From Thuidium tamariscinum (Eukaryota > Streptophyta > Bryopsida > Hypnales > Thuidiaceae): a DNA stretch of 64,000 nt. Below the pieces are notes generated by a model, which was not told where the DNA came from, ran no database searches, and saw only the letters and a program-made list of their open reading frames with translations. Below are positions 23,538 to 33,977 of the stretch, piece by piece. The DNA is taken from contig OX344752.2 in assembly GCA_947034885.2 (NCBI GenBank), forward strand, positions 620,001 through 684,000, read 5' to 3'. Position 1 is the stretch's first letter, and every line of letters starts with the position of its first letter. Position numbers and translations under genes: made by a program.

Positions 23538-26500
23538 TCATCCCCCCTCATCTGAAGAAGTAGCTTCTAGGTACTTCTTCACCCTTGATCCGTTCACGCG
23601 AGTATCCAGCCACTGTCCTTGCAGATTCTCAAGTTGCAGGGATCCGTTCTGGAATACCTGGTTGACTCGGAAAGGCCCCATCCATCGTGTATGTAGCTTT
23701 CCCGGGAAATCCTTGTGTCGGTTGTCGTAAAGAAGGACAAGTCCGTTCTCTCGGATTCCGTGGTCAGCCGGGATCTTCCGGTCATAGTCTTCCTTCCGTT
23801 TGAACTGGATGCTCATGGTCCTTTCCAAGGCTGCAGTCCGGATCTCCTCCAATTCTTCAATTGCAAGAAGTCGTGGAAGTGTATCCACCCTTGGCTCAGC
23901 ATTCCGGGCTGCCATTACCCGGAATGTTTCCACCTCTAACTCCACTCCGTGAATTGCGTTTTGGCCAAAAACCAAAAAGTACGGCGTCTGTCCGGTTGTA
24001 TTCTTCTCTGTTGTATTGTACGCATGGACTGCCGAAGGTAGTTTCCGATCCCAGTCAGTCTTGTGAGCGGAAACCATCTTATTCAAAATCTTACCAATGA
24101 TTCCGTTCGCACGCTCCGTCAATCCGTTCGCTTTTGGATTATAGGGAGTCGTCTTCCGGTGCTTAATAAGGTATTTGTTGGTGATGTCGATGATGACATC
24201 GTTGAGGAAATGCGTCCCTCGGTCACTGACCAGCTCCAATGGGTGTCCAAACCGCATGAGAATCTCCTCAAACAAAAAGTTCGCGGAAGTTTCAGCGTCA
24301 TTCTTCCTTGTCGCCTTGGCTTCTACCCACTTCGTTGCATAGTCCGTCGCCAGGATGATGTACCTCTTCCTCCTTGCATTGACCGGAAAAATGGGTCCAA
24401 TAAAGTCTATGCCCCATTTTTCGAATGGTGCTAGGGGAATGATAGGAGTAAGCGGCCAGTGGTTCCGGAAGGATGGTGCTCCTGTCCGTTGACACTGATC
24501 GCAACTTCGAACAAAATTTTTCACATCTCGGTGTAGGAACGGCCACCAGTATCCGGCCGACCGGATCCGGTTAACTGTACTCATGGAGGCGAAGTGCCCT
24601 CCAGAGCTTCCAGCGTGAAGTGCACGTATTACCTTCTTCTGTTCCGCCGGTTCCAGACATCGTCGGAGAATGTCGTCCGCTCCTAACTTGAAAAGGACTC
24701 CCCTAATCAGAGTGTAAGGAGCCACTTTTCTATGAAAGATCTCTTTCTCCTCCCGATCCATCTGTTCAGGGTATCTAGACTCTACGAAATAATCTATGAC
24801 GTCTTGGTACTCTGAAACAGTCTCATTGTTGAGGTGAAAGACTTCTAAAGAAGAATCCGGATTCTCTTTTTCATCCGGAATCTTCAGAGAATCCGGAAAC
24901 TCATCCGGAAACTCAGCAGAAATATCTGCTACGGATTCCTTCCCTCTCTGCCTTGAGAGGTAATCCGCGTTTGAATTTGCTTTTCCCGGTTTAACTCTAA
25001 CCTCATAGTTAAACTCTTGTAAAAGTAAAATCCATCTTGCAATCCGGCCTGACAGATCCGGTTTATTTACAAGATATTTCAAAGAGTCATGGTCTGTGTG
25101 AAAAATTACCTTATACCCCAATAGGTAATGTCGGAATTTCTTACAGGAATACACCACTGCTAGCGCCTCTCGTTCTGTGGTCGTGTAATTCCGTTCTGCC
25201 AAACTCATCTGTCTGCTTGCATAATAGATCGGATTCTCACGCTTCTCTTGGTCGAACTGCCACAGAATAGATCCCAGACACCAACCGGATGCATCGATGG
25301 TGACGTGGAACTCATTTGCCCAATCCGGAACACAGAGGATCGGAGCTCGAGCAAGCTGGGTTTTGAGATCCTCAAAGGCTTCCTGTCGTTTTCCGGTCCA
25401 CTCAAATTCCGCATCCTTCCTGAGAAGTTCCGTAAGAGGTATAGCCCTCTTGGCGTATCCGTCAATGAATCTGCGGTAGTAGCCTACACATCCAAGGAAA
25501 CCCCGAATCTCTCTTACGCTCGTGGGAGGTAGTAGAGATAGAATTACCTTTACCTTTTCCAGGTCTGCTTGCAGTCCGTTCTGGCTTACCATATGTCCAA
25601 GCAGGATTCCGGAATTCATCCCGAAAAAACATTTACCCGGATGCAACTTCAAGTTGGTCTCCCGGCATCTTTCAAAAGTTTTCCGTAAACAATCGAGATG
25701 ACTTTTCCGGTCACTAAAAACCGCAAAGTCGTCTATAAAAATTTCGATGAAGTGTCGAAGAAAGTCTTTGAAAATGTCCATCATTAATCGTTGAAAGGTT
25801 CCGGGTGCATTGCACAAACCAAACGGCATCCTGGTGAAAGCGTACGTACCCCATTCTGTTGTAAATGTGGTTTTCAGCTGGTCACACCATCGGATGAATA
25901 CTTGGTTGTATCCAGAAAATCCGTCCAGGAAGTTGTAACACTCGTGTCCAGCTACATGATCCAAAATGATATCGGTGAACGGAAGTGGAAAGTAGTCTTT
26001 TCGAGTTGCTGCATTCAGCTTCCGGAAGTCCTGGCATACCCGGATCTTGACCTTTCCATCCGTTCCTACCTTCTTTGGAACCACCACAATGGGAGAGACC
26101 CACTCGGAATTGTTGACTGGGTAGATGAATCCGGCTTCCAGTAACCAATCGATCTCCTCCTTCACCATCAACGAGTACTTGGGGTTGAGCCGGTACTGTC
26201 GCTGACGGACCGGAATGGATTCTTCCGTCAAGTCAATGTGGTGTTCTCCTAAATGCGGGGGAATCCCTGTCAAGTCAGTCGGCTTCCAGGCAAAAATATC
26301 CAGATACTCCCTCAACAGTTGAGTGTACCCGGTCCTCTCCGTATCCTGCAAAAATTTGTTCAGATAGAAACTCTTGCCGGGACCGATCTCTTCCTTCTCA
26401 TAATCCGTGGATGCGACAACCGGCTTGATTTTCTCTATGTGTGCTTCTTCCGGATCGAGGACCAGATGTCCCCATTCTCCTTTATTTGACGTACTGCTGC

Positions 26501-27641
26501 TGACCGGAAGATTTCCGTTCCTGATCTGTAGGGCAATCCACTCAGCCGTGAGCGGAACACTGGACTCCCCTAAACTTCGATCCTCAGAAACTGGGTTAAG
26601 ATCCTCCTTTGGAGTGTATTCTAACACAGCGTTAGAGAATCCAAAGCTTGACTCCGACTCGTGCCCAAATGAATCCACATAATAGGATGGATCGGAATCT
26701 TCCGGATCCGTCCAGTCGGATGTATAACCTTCTGAGTCGCTAGTCTCCCCCAAGTGACGCTCGGTGACCCAGGGTATCCGGATTGAAGGTTTCCCCACAA
26801 CCAGCTCCTTGGCTCCCCAATCCACGAGTACTCGCGCAGAGTACAGCCATGGCCTCCCAAGCAGCATAGGAAAAGGTCTCCCTTTGTTAACACGGATGAT
26901 GACAAAGTTCAGAAGGTAATCCGTTCCTCCGATCCGGGTTGGGACCTGTGACAATCTCCCAACCGGATTCACTCGCGATTGATCCGCCATACGAAGAACT
27001 TGATCCGTGGCTTCAAACGTAGTGAATCCCAGATCAAATGCTGTTTCTTCCAACATCAGGTTCACTCCTGATCCACCATCGATAGGAACCTTTGGAATAG
27101 AACACCCTTCTATTTCCACAGTGACTTCTGGTGCTCCGGCATCCTCCGGTTTAGAGTAGTTTACCGCGACAGATGGAAGTTTCACCTTCTTCTTCCGTTT
27201 CCATGTCCAGGCATCCCGGATCAGCTTCTGGTACATCACATTGTCGTGGATGAGCTGTCCGATCGTCACGTTCGCCTTCTGGTCCTTGATGTCCTGGATG
27301 ATGTTATACTCGTGGGCCCTCACGTCCGGGTTCAGTATCACTGGAGTGTCATCGAAAGTAACTTTCTTCCGTTCTGGCACTATTTTTTCTGCAGAGATAT
27401 CCGCTCGTACTTCGGCACTAATGTCGATCGGAATCCGGTTCCGCTCCATCCCTTCCTCCGAGTGGTCTTTCTCTGGTTCCGGAACTCGTAAGGAAGGGGG
27501 CGGATCAGACTCACTGCTCGATTCCGGCTTCCTTCTGTGCTTTTTCTTCCTGCCCCTGACAGACCGTTCCGGCTGATTCCGGGTGGAATTGCGGGTGGAT
27601 ACCCGGTGCACCAAATTCTCCATCCCCCCGGGCAGTTCCAC
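23538..27641 (-). CDS. pol: gypsy pol polyprotein (1367 aa)
   Basis: Domain order is typical of Ty3/gypsy. Aspartic protease (IDGGSGVNLM, about 180), reverse transcriptase (FPLPFTDIILDHVAGHE; catalytic FIDDF at about 640), and RNase H (FHVTIDASGWCLG, about 780) come first. Integrase follows, with an HHCC zinc-binding segment (H...H...CDQC, about 1025-1055) and a DDE core (WGIDFIGPI; LVSDRGTHF; NPKANGLTERANG). The C-terminus shows no clear chromodomain. It lies in the same frame as gag, separated by a termination codon, the read-through layout described for several plant LTR elements. Codon use favours CGGA-containing words, unlike the host sequence. Confidence 0.93.
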   Translation of the reverse strand: MELPGGMENLVHRVSTRNSTRNQPERSVRGRKKKHRRKPESSSESDPPPSLRVPEPEKDHSEEGMERNRIPIDISAEVRADISAEKIVPERKKVTFDDTPVILNPDVRAHEYNIIQDIKDQKANVTIGQLIHDNVMYQKLIRDAWTWKRKKKVKLPSVAVNYSKPEDAGAPEVTVEIEGCSIPKVPIDGGSGVNLMLEETAFDLGFTTFEATDQVLRMADQSRVNPVGRLSQVPTRIGGTDYLLNFVIIRVNKGRPFPMLLGRPWLYSARVLVDWGAKELVVGKPSIRIPWVTERHLGETSDSEGYTSDWTDPEDSDPSYYVDSFGHESESSFGFSNAVLEYTPKEDLNPVSEDRSLGESSVPLTAEWIALQIRNGNLPVSSSTSNKGEWGHLVLDPEEAHIEKIKPVVASTDYEKEEIGPGKSFYLNKFLQDTERTGYTQLLREYLDIFAWKPTDLTGIPPHLGEHHIDLTEESIPVRQRQYRLNPKYSLMVKEEIDWLLEAGFIYPVNNSEWVSPIVVVPKKVGTDGKVKIRVCQDFRKLNAATRKDYFPLPFTDIILDHVAGHECYNFLDGFSGYNQVFIRWCDQLKTTFTTEWGTYAFTRMPFGLCNAPGTFQRLMMDIFKDFLRHFIEIFIDDFAVFSDRKSHLDCLRKTFERCRETNLKLHPGKCFFGMNSGILLGHMVSQNGLQADLEKVKVILSLLPPTSVREIRGFLGCVGYYRRFIDGYAKRAIPLTELLRKDAEFEWTGKRQEAFEDLKTQLARAPILCVPDWANEFHVTIDASGWCLGSILWQFDQEKRENPIYYASRQMSLAERNYTTTEREALAVVYSCKKFRHYLLGYKVIFHTDHDSLKYLVNKPDLSGRIARWILLLQEFNYEVRVKPGKANSNADYLSRQRGKESVADISAEFPDEFPDSLKIPDEKENPDSSLEVFHLNNETVSEYQDVIDYFVESRYPEQMDREEKEIFHRKVAPYTLIRGVLFKLGADDILRRCLEPAEQKKVIRALHAGSSGGHFASMSTVNRIRSAGYWWPFLHRDVKNFVRSCDQCQRTGAPSFRNHWPLTPIIPLAPFEKWGIDFIGPIFPVNARRKRYIILATDYATKWVEAKATRKNDAETSANFLFEEILMRFGHPLELVSDRGTHFLNDVIIDITNKYLIKHRKTTPYNPKANGLTERANGIIGKILNKMVSAHKTDWDRKLPSAVHAYNTTEKNTTGQTPYFLVFGQNAIHGVELEVETFRVMAARNAEPRVDTLPRLLAIEELEEIRTAALERTMSIQFKRKEDYDRKIPADHGIRENGLVLLYDNRHKDFPGKLHTRWMGPFRVNQVFQNGSLQLENLQGQWLDTRVNGSRVKKYLEATSSDEGG

Positions 27642-27650
27642 CTCGCACCG

Positions 27651-29258
27651 TCACTTCTCTGGATTTTCCGTCCCAGCAGTGTGTCCGTAATTGAGCGCGG
27701 TCTGCTCCCTCGGTAGAATTTGCACCTTCTTGTACACCGGTCTTGGCTGTACCGGCTTGGGACATTGCTCCTCCTGATGTCCATATTCTTGGCAATTCTG
27801 GCACGGAAGAGTTCGCGGAGCACCCTGCCCCAGTCCTCTGTTGGGACAGGCGTTGGCATAGTGTCCTGGCTCTCCACACCCGTAACAGATAACCACTTGT
27901 CTATCCGGATAGCCAGAGGTTCGGATCGGCTGCTGCACCATCATTCCTTGACTTGATCCTGGTAGGAAGTTCCGGCTCAATATGTTGGGCCGGATTGGTA
28001 CTGCAATACCCTTCCCTCGCCCGTACGTTGGCTGAACTTGGTACACTTCTTCTTCCTCTTCTTCTGCCATGGTGTAGTAGATCTCCTCTTCCGGAAACAC
28101 ATACTGCACTTGTTTCTGGGTGATTCTCTGGCATTCGCTCGGGTAGTGACCCGGTTCTCCACATCTTCCACACCAAACGTTGGAGCACGAGGTCGGAATT
28201 ATCCGCCTAGGCTTCCGGTTCTCAGCAAGGTTGACCTTGATCGCCTCCAAAGATTGCTGAATGCTCTTCATCATATTCTTCGAATCCGTATCTTCAGTCT
28301 TTACCTTCACAATGGTCTTCCCTCGAAGGCCCTTCGATTTCGAGGAACGTCGAGGAGGTGAATCGCTCCGCTCCTCATCCGAACTTGATGAACTTGGATC
28401 GGAAACTTCCGTTCCAGAAGTGTCGGAACTACTTTCCGTCTCCGAAGTCTTCCGGTGGTGCTTCTTCCGGTTTTTCTTGTGCTTGCCCTTCTCTTTCTTC
28501 TCATTACTTCTAAGGGACTCCCTTAATGACTGAGCTGAATTTTCGTAGTTGGCAGCAGCATCCATGGCCTCTCTCAAAGTCCTCGGTCGCGTCTGACGGA
28601 TCAGAAATCCCATGGATTTTGGTAAACCAGCAACGTACCACTCCACCTGCAAGCTGGGAGCAATCTCAGTAGTCAGTTTCTGAATGAGTGCCTTAACCCT
28701 TTGTCCATACTTACGAACGGATTCTGATGGCCTCATAGTAAGAGTACTCAACCGTCCCAAGGCTCTGGCTTCTCCCCCCACTTCACGGAATGCCTGCAAG
28801 AATTCCGTTCTCAATTGGTTCCAATCATTTCGGACCGGATCCGTAATATCTTGGTACCATTTGAGAGCTTCTCCCTTTAACAGTCCTTGAAAGATCCTTC
28901 TCCGGGCCGCCTCATTCTCTTGATTGGCTATTGCCGTTGATTCAAACTCGCAGAGCCAGTCATCCGCATCTTGACTTCCGTCGCCCTTGAAACGCTTGTA
29001 TCTTAACCGGGTCATGATGTCTTCGTTCTCCAGAATCGGATCTTCCCGCTCTTGCTCTAATTCCCGGTCAGGAGATGGAGGCGAATCTACAATTCTAGGA
29101 TCTACTTCCTCTCTGGATCCGGTTCCTAGATCTACAACAGGATGATCTTCCGGATCGGAGCTCTCCGGATTGCTAAGATAAGGTCCGGATGATCCTTCCG
29201 CCTGCTGGCTTGGACCAAATCGTTCAGACCTCCTCACTTTCCGTGCCCCCTTTTTCAT
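27651..29258 (-). CDS. gag: gypsy gag protein (535 aa)
   Basis: Residues about 80-235 form the capsid-like retrotransposon Gag region (LLKGEALKWYQDI; FLQAFREVGGEARALGRL). A Lys/Ser/Asp-rich linker follows. There are then three CCHC zinc knuckles: CGRCGEPGHYPSEC, CYGCGEPGHYANAC and CQNCQEYGHQEEQC. It is expected to form the particle and package element RNA. It begins shortly after the primer-binding site and is uninterrupted. Confidence 0.92.
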   Translation of the reverse strand: MKKGARKVRRSERFGPSQQAEGSSGPYLSNPESSDPEDHPVVDLGTGSREEVDPRIVDSPPSPDRELEQEREDPILENEDIMTRLRYKRFKGDGSQDADDWLCEFESTAIANQENEAARRRIFQGLLKGEALKWYQDITDPVRNDWNQLRTEFLQAFREVGGEARALGRLSTLTMRPSESVRKYGQRVKALIQKLTTEIAPSLQVEWYVAGLPKSMGFLIRQTRPRTLREAMDAAANYENSAQSLRESLRSNEKKEKGKHKKNRKKHHRKTSETESSSDTSGTEVSDPSSSSSDEERSDSPPRRSSKSKGLRGKTIVKVKTEDTDSKNMMKSIQQSLEAIKVNLAENRKPRRIIPTSCSNVWCGRCGEPGHYPSECQRITQKQVQYVFPEEEIYYTMAEEEEEEVYQVQPTYGRGKGIAVPIRPNILSRNFLPGSSQGMMVQQPIRTSGYPDRQVVICYGCGEPGHYANACPNRGLGQGAPRTLPCQNCQEYGHQEEQCPKPVQPRPVYKKVQILPREQTALNYGHTAGTENPEK

Positions 29259-29375
29259 GGATTAGAAATCTCTATTTCTATAAGAAAGCTAACTCCGAGA
29301 AATGGTAAACTAAAATGGGGAAAACAAGACTGTCCCTTCTATTTCCTGTCGCAACGAAGCCGATAGCTTTAGAAT

Positions 29376-29392
29376 CCCCGGCAGCGGCGCCA
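29376..29392 (-). other. Primer-binding site complementary to tRNA-Asp
   Basis: The minus strand reads TGGCGCCGCTGCCGGGG, 11 bases after the 5' LTR. It matches the 3' end of plant tRNA-Asp except for one position that can pair as G:U. tRNA-Asp priming is known in Athila/Tat-group elements. Confidence 0.8.
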
Positions 29393-29403
29393 GATTTTTG
29401 CCA

Positions 29404-32400
29404 TGTCGCAACACAGGGTAAGTAAATTCCCTGTTATACTCACAAAAATCACTGTAGAGTATAACTAAGTGACTCTAAAGATCGAACCCGCGAGATTCTG
29501 TGAAGTATCTGGCTTAGTTAAGCGATTAAGATAGGACAGCTCCCAAAACTCTATAATCCGGTTCTAGATCTAGAACCGGAAATACACAAATAACCCGAGA
29601 CGACAACCCGTTATCCCGTTCAAAAACTGATATTCTAGCAATCTGGTCCGGAACGGATCCGTTCCTTCACTTTTCCGGTTTCCCGGATTTTATCCGTTCC
29701 GTCAGACTGCAACGGATCCGCTCCCTAACGAGTTCCGCTCCTGGTTTCCTCTTCGGACCAATCCGTTCCGGATGATCCGTCCACACCCGTTCCTCAATCC
29801 GGTTTGGTTTTGCCTCTGTTTTACCATCAGAGGGGTCGCCGCTTGATTTTGTGAGCGGTAGGCCCACCGCTCCTTCCGTGACTTATAGTGGCTGAAGACC
29901 CACTTTCTACCCGTTAATTCTAAAATTACTTCAGATCCGGTTTGATCCCTCACAACAATCCAGACAAAGATCCGGACTGTAGGTCACACAGAGATCCCCC
30001 GTACGATCTTCTCATACTACAACGACTTTGACGCGACTTTCCGTTCCTGGGGAGCCAGGTGGCTACAAGTGTATCCGTCCGTTCCAACGTCAACCAGAAC
30101 TCTTCCGTTTGCCACAAAGACGATGAGACCTCACAAGAGATCGGACACTCAACTGGGTTTCCCACCCAGGAGCTCTAGCATGATTAAGGAATCCCTCCCT
30201 CTCGTCTAGCCTAACAACGGCTTTCTCACCCGGAATCTTAAGTCCTAGAGGCGCTGAGGCGCTAGAGTTACACTCCCAACTCTTCTCTACCCGTTCTCAT
30301 ATACTCGGACACGGAAAATAAGCACCAAAGGGAGAATGTCGCCTGCAAAACCACTTGCGCCTTCCTAACTCCGCGTCACGCCGCCCTGCCAAACTCGGGA
30401 GATACACACGCAAAGCAAGAGAGAATAAAATACACAAAGATAATGCAAAGGAAAAGACTCCCAGTCCACCGCGAGGGGACTGACTTAAATAATGGGCAAA
30501 AAAGCAAAAAGCGCCATACAAGTCCGCCGCGATTAACGCTCGGCGGATCCGTTCCTACCTACTTCTGAACCGGAACGGATTCCAACCCGCTCCAAGTTCC
30601 TAAACCGGACCGGATTTCCTCCTGATCCGTTCCTAAGTTAAAAACTACAAAAACAGGAAAGTCCTAATACCTACGTATCCGGCTCTGCTACCCTAGATCC
30701 TATAGTCGGGCTTTCCGCCCTACTGATCTGCTCGAAGACCTCGGTGAGGTTCCGATTCCGTTCTCCGTCTGTTGCAACCGGAGCTCCAGTAACCGGACTC
30801 GCAGGAGACTCCGACAACTGAATTGCCGCCTCCCGGTTGCCCGTTGACGCTCGCCCTGACTTCTTGGATTGCGGCGTCCTGTCCTTCCCTGGTCTCTGAG
30901 GCAACCCTTCGGAAATATCCGGTAGAGACAGATCGGAGAGTCTGACCAGAATTTCCGTCAGTCTCCGGCTACAGTCTTCCATCCGTTCGGCCGCCTCCCG
31001 AACCTTCACCAAAGTCGTCTCCACCTTTTCGGAGAAGTCGGACAGAATCCGGACTATCCGGCTTCCGGATAGTTTCTTCTCCTTGTGCACCTCTTCGTCA
31101 AACAGTTGAGCCCGGATGACAGCCGATCCGGGTTCCCCGAATGTTGCCTTCACGTGCTCCGCCACTTTGACGGTCTCCGCCGCCATCTCCTTGGTAGCGG
31201 CCTCGTTGTCCCTGAGAACAAGGAGCTCCGCCTTCAAACCGTCAACTTCCTCCTGAAGTTTCCGGTTTTCCTCCTCCATCTTGGCGAGATCCGCAGGCGA
31301 GGCGATGCAATTCCCTACCACGGTCGGGAGAGTATGATCCGGTTTGCCATTGACCATCTCCGCGATGTTCTCCAAGACGATCCGCTTGACCTCCCAATCC
31401 GCTCGGATGTTGCACAGGATTTCCGTCAGTTGCACGAACGGATCACTGGGATCCGTTTCCTCTGCTGCTGGTTCGGCCTGACCCGGTTCGGATGGTCCTG
31501 CTCTGCCTTCCGTTCCCGGATTGTGTCGGACCGGAGGAGATCCCCTCGTGTTCGGCGGTGTGGTCTTCTGCCGCTTCACGAGCGGAACTTCCGGTTCCTC
31601 TCCCTTATCCGAGTCCTCCCGCTCTGTCTCAGACTCGGAGCTCTCCTCATCATCCGTTGACGTCTCCCCGTACGTCAAGACTATCTTCTGGGTGTGCCAC
31701 GTCTTCTCTTCCGTATCCGAAAGGAGCTGTAGATGGTGGTAGAGGTGGAAGAGGTAGGGGGAGATCGGAGTTGCCCTACTCCCTCCGAGGTTCTTCAATA
31801 ACCGGGTGATCAGGTCCTGTATGATCCGGCCCCAGTCCACTTTCCGGTCTCCGATCAGCGCACCGAAAATGGTGTTGGCCAGGCCGATCGTGATCCGGGT
31901 TGGTTTCTCCGGATGAAGGACCGGAAGCAGAAACTTCAACAGGCGCCTATGCCTGTCTTCGTTGCAGTCCATGATCCGGTATCCGTCCTTCGGGTGAGGG
32001 GTGCCACTGAACTTGTTTTGGAGGAAGTCTACCTTCCTCCCGGCCGGTCCGTGCCCCTGGTGTTTGAACCCGTATACGGCCCTCCAGTGCGCCTCCGTCC
32101 ATTTGTGCGGCATTCCCCGCGCCGTGTTGTCGAACTGATTCGACACCTTGCCCTTCAGCTCCTTCACCATCCGCTCCTCCTTGAAACCCCAGGGTATCTC
32201 TGCTAACCCTAGACACCCCATTGCGGTTAAGTCCGCCATCAAGTTGCTTTTCTCCGGCTCTGTGGAAGGGATGAGCGGAACTACTTTCTTCAGCTTTATC
32301 CCTGAGGGTGGGGGTGTAGTGGACTCGGTTCTCTTCCGGCGTAGCTGCGGCATGGCAACTATCCGGGAAACTACCTCACTGCTCTCCTAGCCGCACGTCC

Positions 32401-33024
32401 CGTTCCTCACACACACTCACAACACAACTACAAAAGTAATCCGCCCGTAATAACCACCTGCACATACACACACACACTCCTCTCCACACACCAGCGTCTC
32501 AGCGCACAGTCTGAAACCCGCGCCGCTGACAACTGCCCGCTCTGACAAAACACCCGCTGCTAATACTGACAGCCGCGTCACAGAAAATTGCGCCACCAAA
32601 CACGCGCGGAAAACCAACTCACAGAAAAGGCGGAAAACGCTGAGGGTTGAAAAACACACAACGAAGCGCCTGAGAGCAAATGGGCCAACTGAAAATGTCA
32701 GGCCTTATATAGTTTCCAGAAATGGATCCGGTCTTCCGTTCCTGATCATCCGTTCCCGTTCTCATCCGATCGGTCCAAGTCCGAAAATCATCCGTTCCGT
32801 TCTGGGACTGAATCCGGATAGAATCCGTTCTGTAGGGTCTGGAATTTTTCCGTTCCGGTATTCCGTCGTAATAAACCGGAATTATTCTGCCACCGGTCTC
32901 TACAACATTATCTGGTACTACTTCTGGATCTTACCCATTCCCTGAACAAATCCGGTTGCTAAATTTTCCACTTTCCGCTCCATACTGACTCTAAATGGAA
33001 AGATCAAAAATATGTCTTGCCACA
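29404..33024 (-). repeat. Long terminal repeat, right copy (5' LTR of the element)
   Basis: 3,621 bp, the same length as the left copy, with about five single-base differences seen by eye. Its TATA-like box (32703-32712 on the minus strand) is the likely element promoter. Transcription from it would run through the 560-codon ORF before reaching gag. Confidence 0.95.
30671..32353 (-). CDS. LTR-encoded ORF, 560 aa (right LTR, promoter-proximal copy)
   Basis: Same protein as the copy at 21148-22830, with no amino-acid difference noticed. Because this LTR is the 5' LTR, this copy would be the first long ORF of the genomic transcript, lying about 350 nt after the TATA-like box and about 1.4 kb before gag. 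Gag would then need a splice, a second promoter or an internal start to be translated. Confidence 0.6.
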   Translation of the reverse strand: MPQLRRKRTESTTPPPSGIKLKKVVPLIPSTEPEKSNLMADLTAMGCLGLAEIPWGFKEERMVKELKGKVSNQFDNTARGMPHKWTEAHWRAVYGFKHQGHGPAGRKVDFLQNKFSGTPHPKDGYRIMDCNEDRHRRLLKFLLPVLHPEKPTRITIGLANTIFGALIGDRKVDWGRIIQDLITRLLKNLGGSRATPISPYLFHLYHHLQLLSDTEEKTWHTQKIVLTYGETSTDDEESSESETEREDSDKGEEPEVPLVKRQKTTPPNTRGSPPVRHNPGTEGRAGPSEPGQAEPAAEETDPSDPFVQLTEILCNIRADWEVKRIVLENIAEMVNGKPDHTLPTVVGNCIASPADLAKMEEENRKLQEEVDGLKAELLVLRDNEAATKEMAAETVKVAEHVKATFGEPGSAVIRAQLFDEEVHKEKKLSGSRIVRILSDFSEKVETTLVKVREAAERMEDCSRRLTEILVRLSDLSLPDISEGLPQRPGKDRTPQSKKSGRASTGNREAAIQLSESPASPVTGAPVATDGERNRNLTEVFEQISRAESPTIGSRVAEPDT

Positions 33025-33029
33025 CACGA
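33025..33029. repeat. 5-bp target-site duplication CACGA, right copy
   Basis: It matches 19876-19880 exactly. Confidence 0.9.
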
Positions 33030-33858
33030 CACAAGTTCACTTCTGCCTCGTGGGACTTCTTGATCACGCACCCGAAGCCTGAATATTACAAGAAGCGCTT
33101 ACGAAATGAGGGTTGGCTGAAGCGTTTAAAAGACCTCGAGAAGCAAAACCCCGAGGCTCATCACATGTTTACAAGGTTCATGAAGTTGAAGTACCAACTT
33201 CCTGAGTCCACTGGGGGGGTGCCGGGTGCAAGTGTGAGGGGTGGACATCAATGAGAGGGCGCTCGTCACCAGTTCCACCTACAGTTATATCAACAGGGAG
33301 GTTAACTTCGCCCTCGTGGACTTCCGAGAAGCTCCGAGAGCGGAAGCCACCGAAACAGATCGCCCGATTGACCCCTTCTTGAATTTCCTTCGTATCAGTC
33401 TCCATCATAGAATGACAGAGCCAAATATCTGGCTCTTCATTTTGAAGAACAACAACGACTTGAAGGCGGCGAAGGCATTTGCAACCAAACATCTTTCAAC
33501 GTACGAGTACGTTCTCTCCACGTATAGTCCAGGAAGAGCCGAGCTGTTGGGCAACCTTACCAACCGAATGCCAGCCGGAGACGTGACAATGATGTTCCTC
33601 TTCAAGAAGAACAACGCCTTTGCATCCTCCAGTCGTGTCTTCTTGATGGAAAAATACTCCACCTTGGTAGAGAATACGTATTACTGGGATTGGGGTAAGA
33701 CCACGGAGGCAAAGTGGAGGATAGAGTCGACGGAACTGCGCATGGAGTTCTACCTGCAAATGCTTCAAGCGTTTGCAAGGCCGGATGAGAACGTCCTCGG
33801 CATTTTTGTAGGTGCGAAGTTCATGCTCGCGGCAAAGGTAATAGTTTTTTAATTGTAG

Positions 33859-33977
33859 TTATCCTTGCATCGGTGATACCATCCTCCATTCCTTCCTTCA
33901 GTTGTTAATCATGTACGTCCTGATGTACATGACTATTTTGGTAGCTAGAGTACTCGAGTATCATCGAGTCGATGATA
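33859..33977. repeat. Palindrome pair D inside a predicted intron
   Basis: Sites 33859-33878 (weaker) and 33959-33977 (TATCATCGAGTCGATGATA, a perfect palindrome) both lie within the intron 33838-34057. Confidence 0.85.

Larger units (their letters stand above)
19881..33024 (-). mobile_element. Ty3/gypsy LTR retrotransposon, whole, very young, with ORF-bearing LTRs
   Basis: The element runs from TGTCGCAACA to TTGCCACA, 13,144 bp, with 3,621-bp LTRs at both ends and a 5-bp duplication CACGA (19876-19880 and 33025-33029). Parts in element order are LTR, primer-binding site matching plant tRNA-Asp, gag, pol (protease, reverse transcriptase, RNase H, integrase), polypurine tract, LTR. It looks whole. 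RT phrasing (FPLPFTDIILDHVAGHE, FLDGFSGYNQV), the tRNA-Asp primer and the lack of a visible chromodomain point to the non-chromovirus branch near Athila/Tat. About five LTR differences by eye (0.14%) suggest roughly 0.05-0.15 million years at usual plant rates. It is inserted antisense in an exon of the ParB/methyltransferase-like gene. Confidence 0.95.

Noticed and set aside
21562-32390. Many plus-strand ORFs of 70-191 codons inside the gypsy LTRs and pol
   Set aside because: They are antisense shadows of the 560-aa, gag and pol frames, repeat identically in both LTRs, and show no domains.
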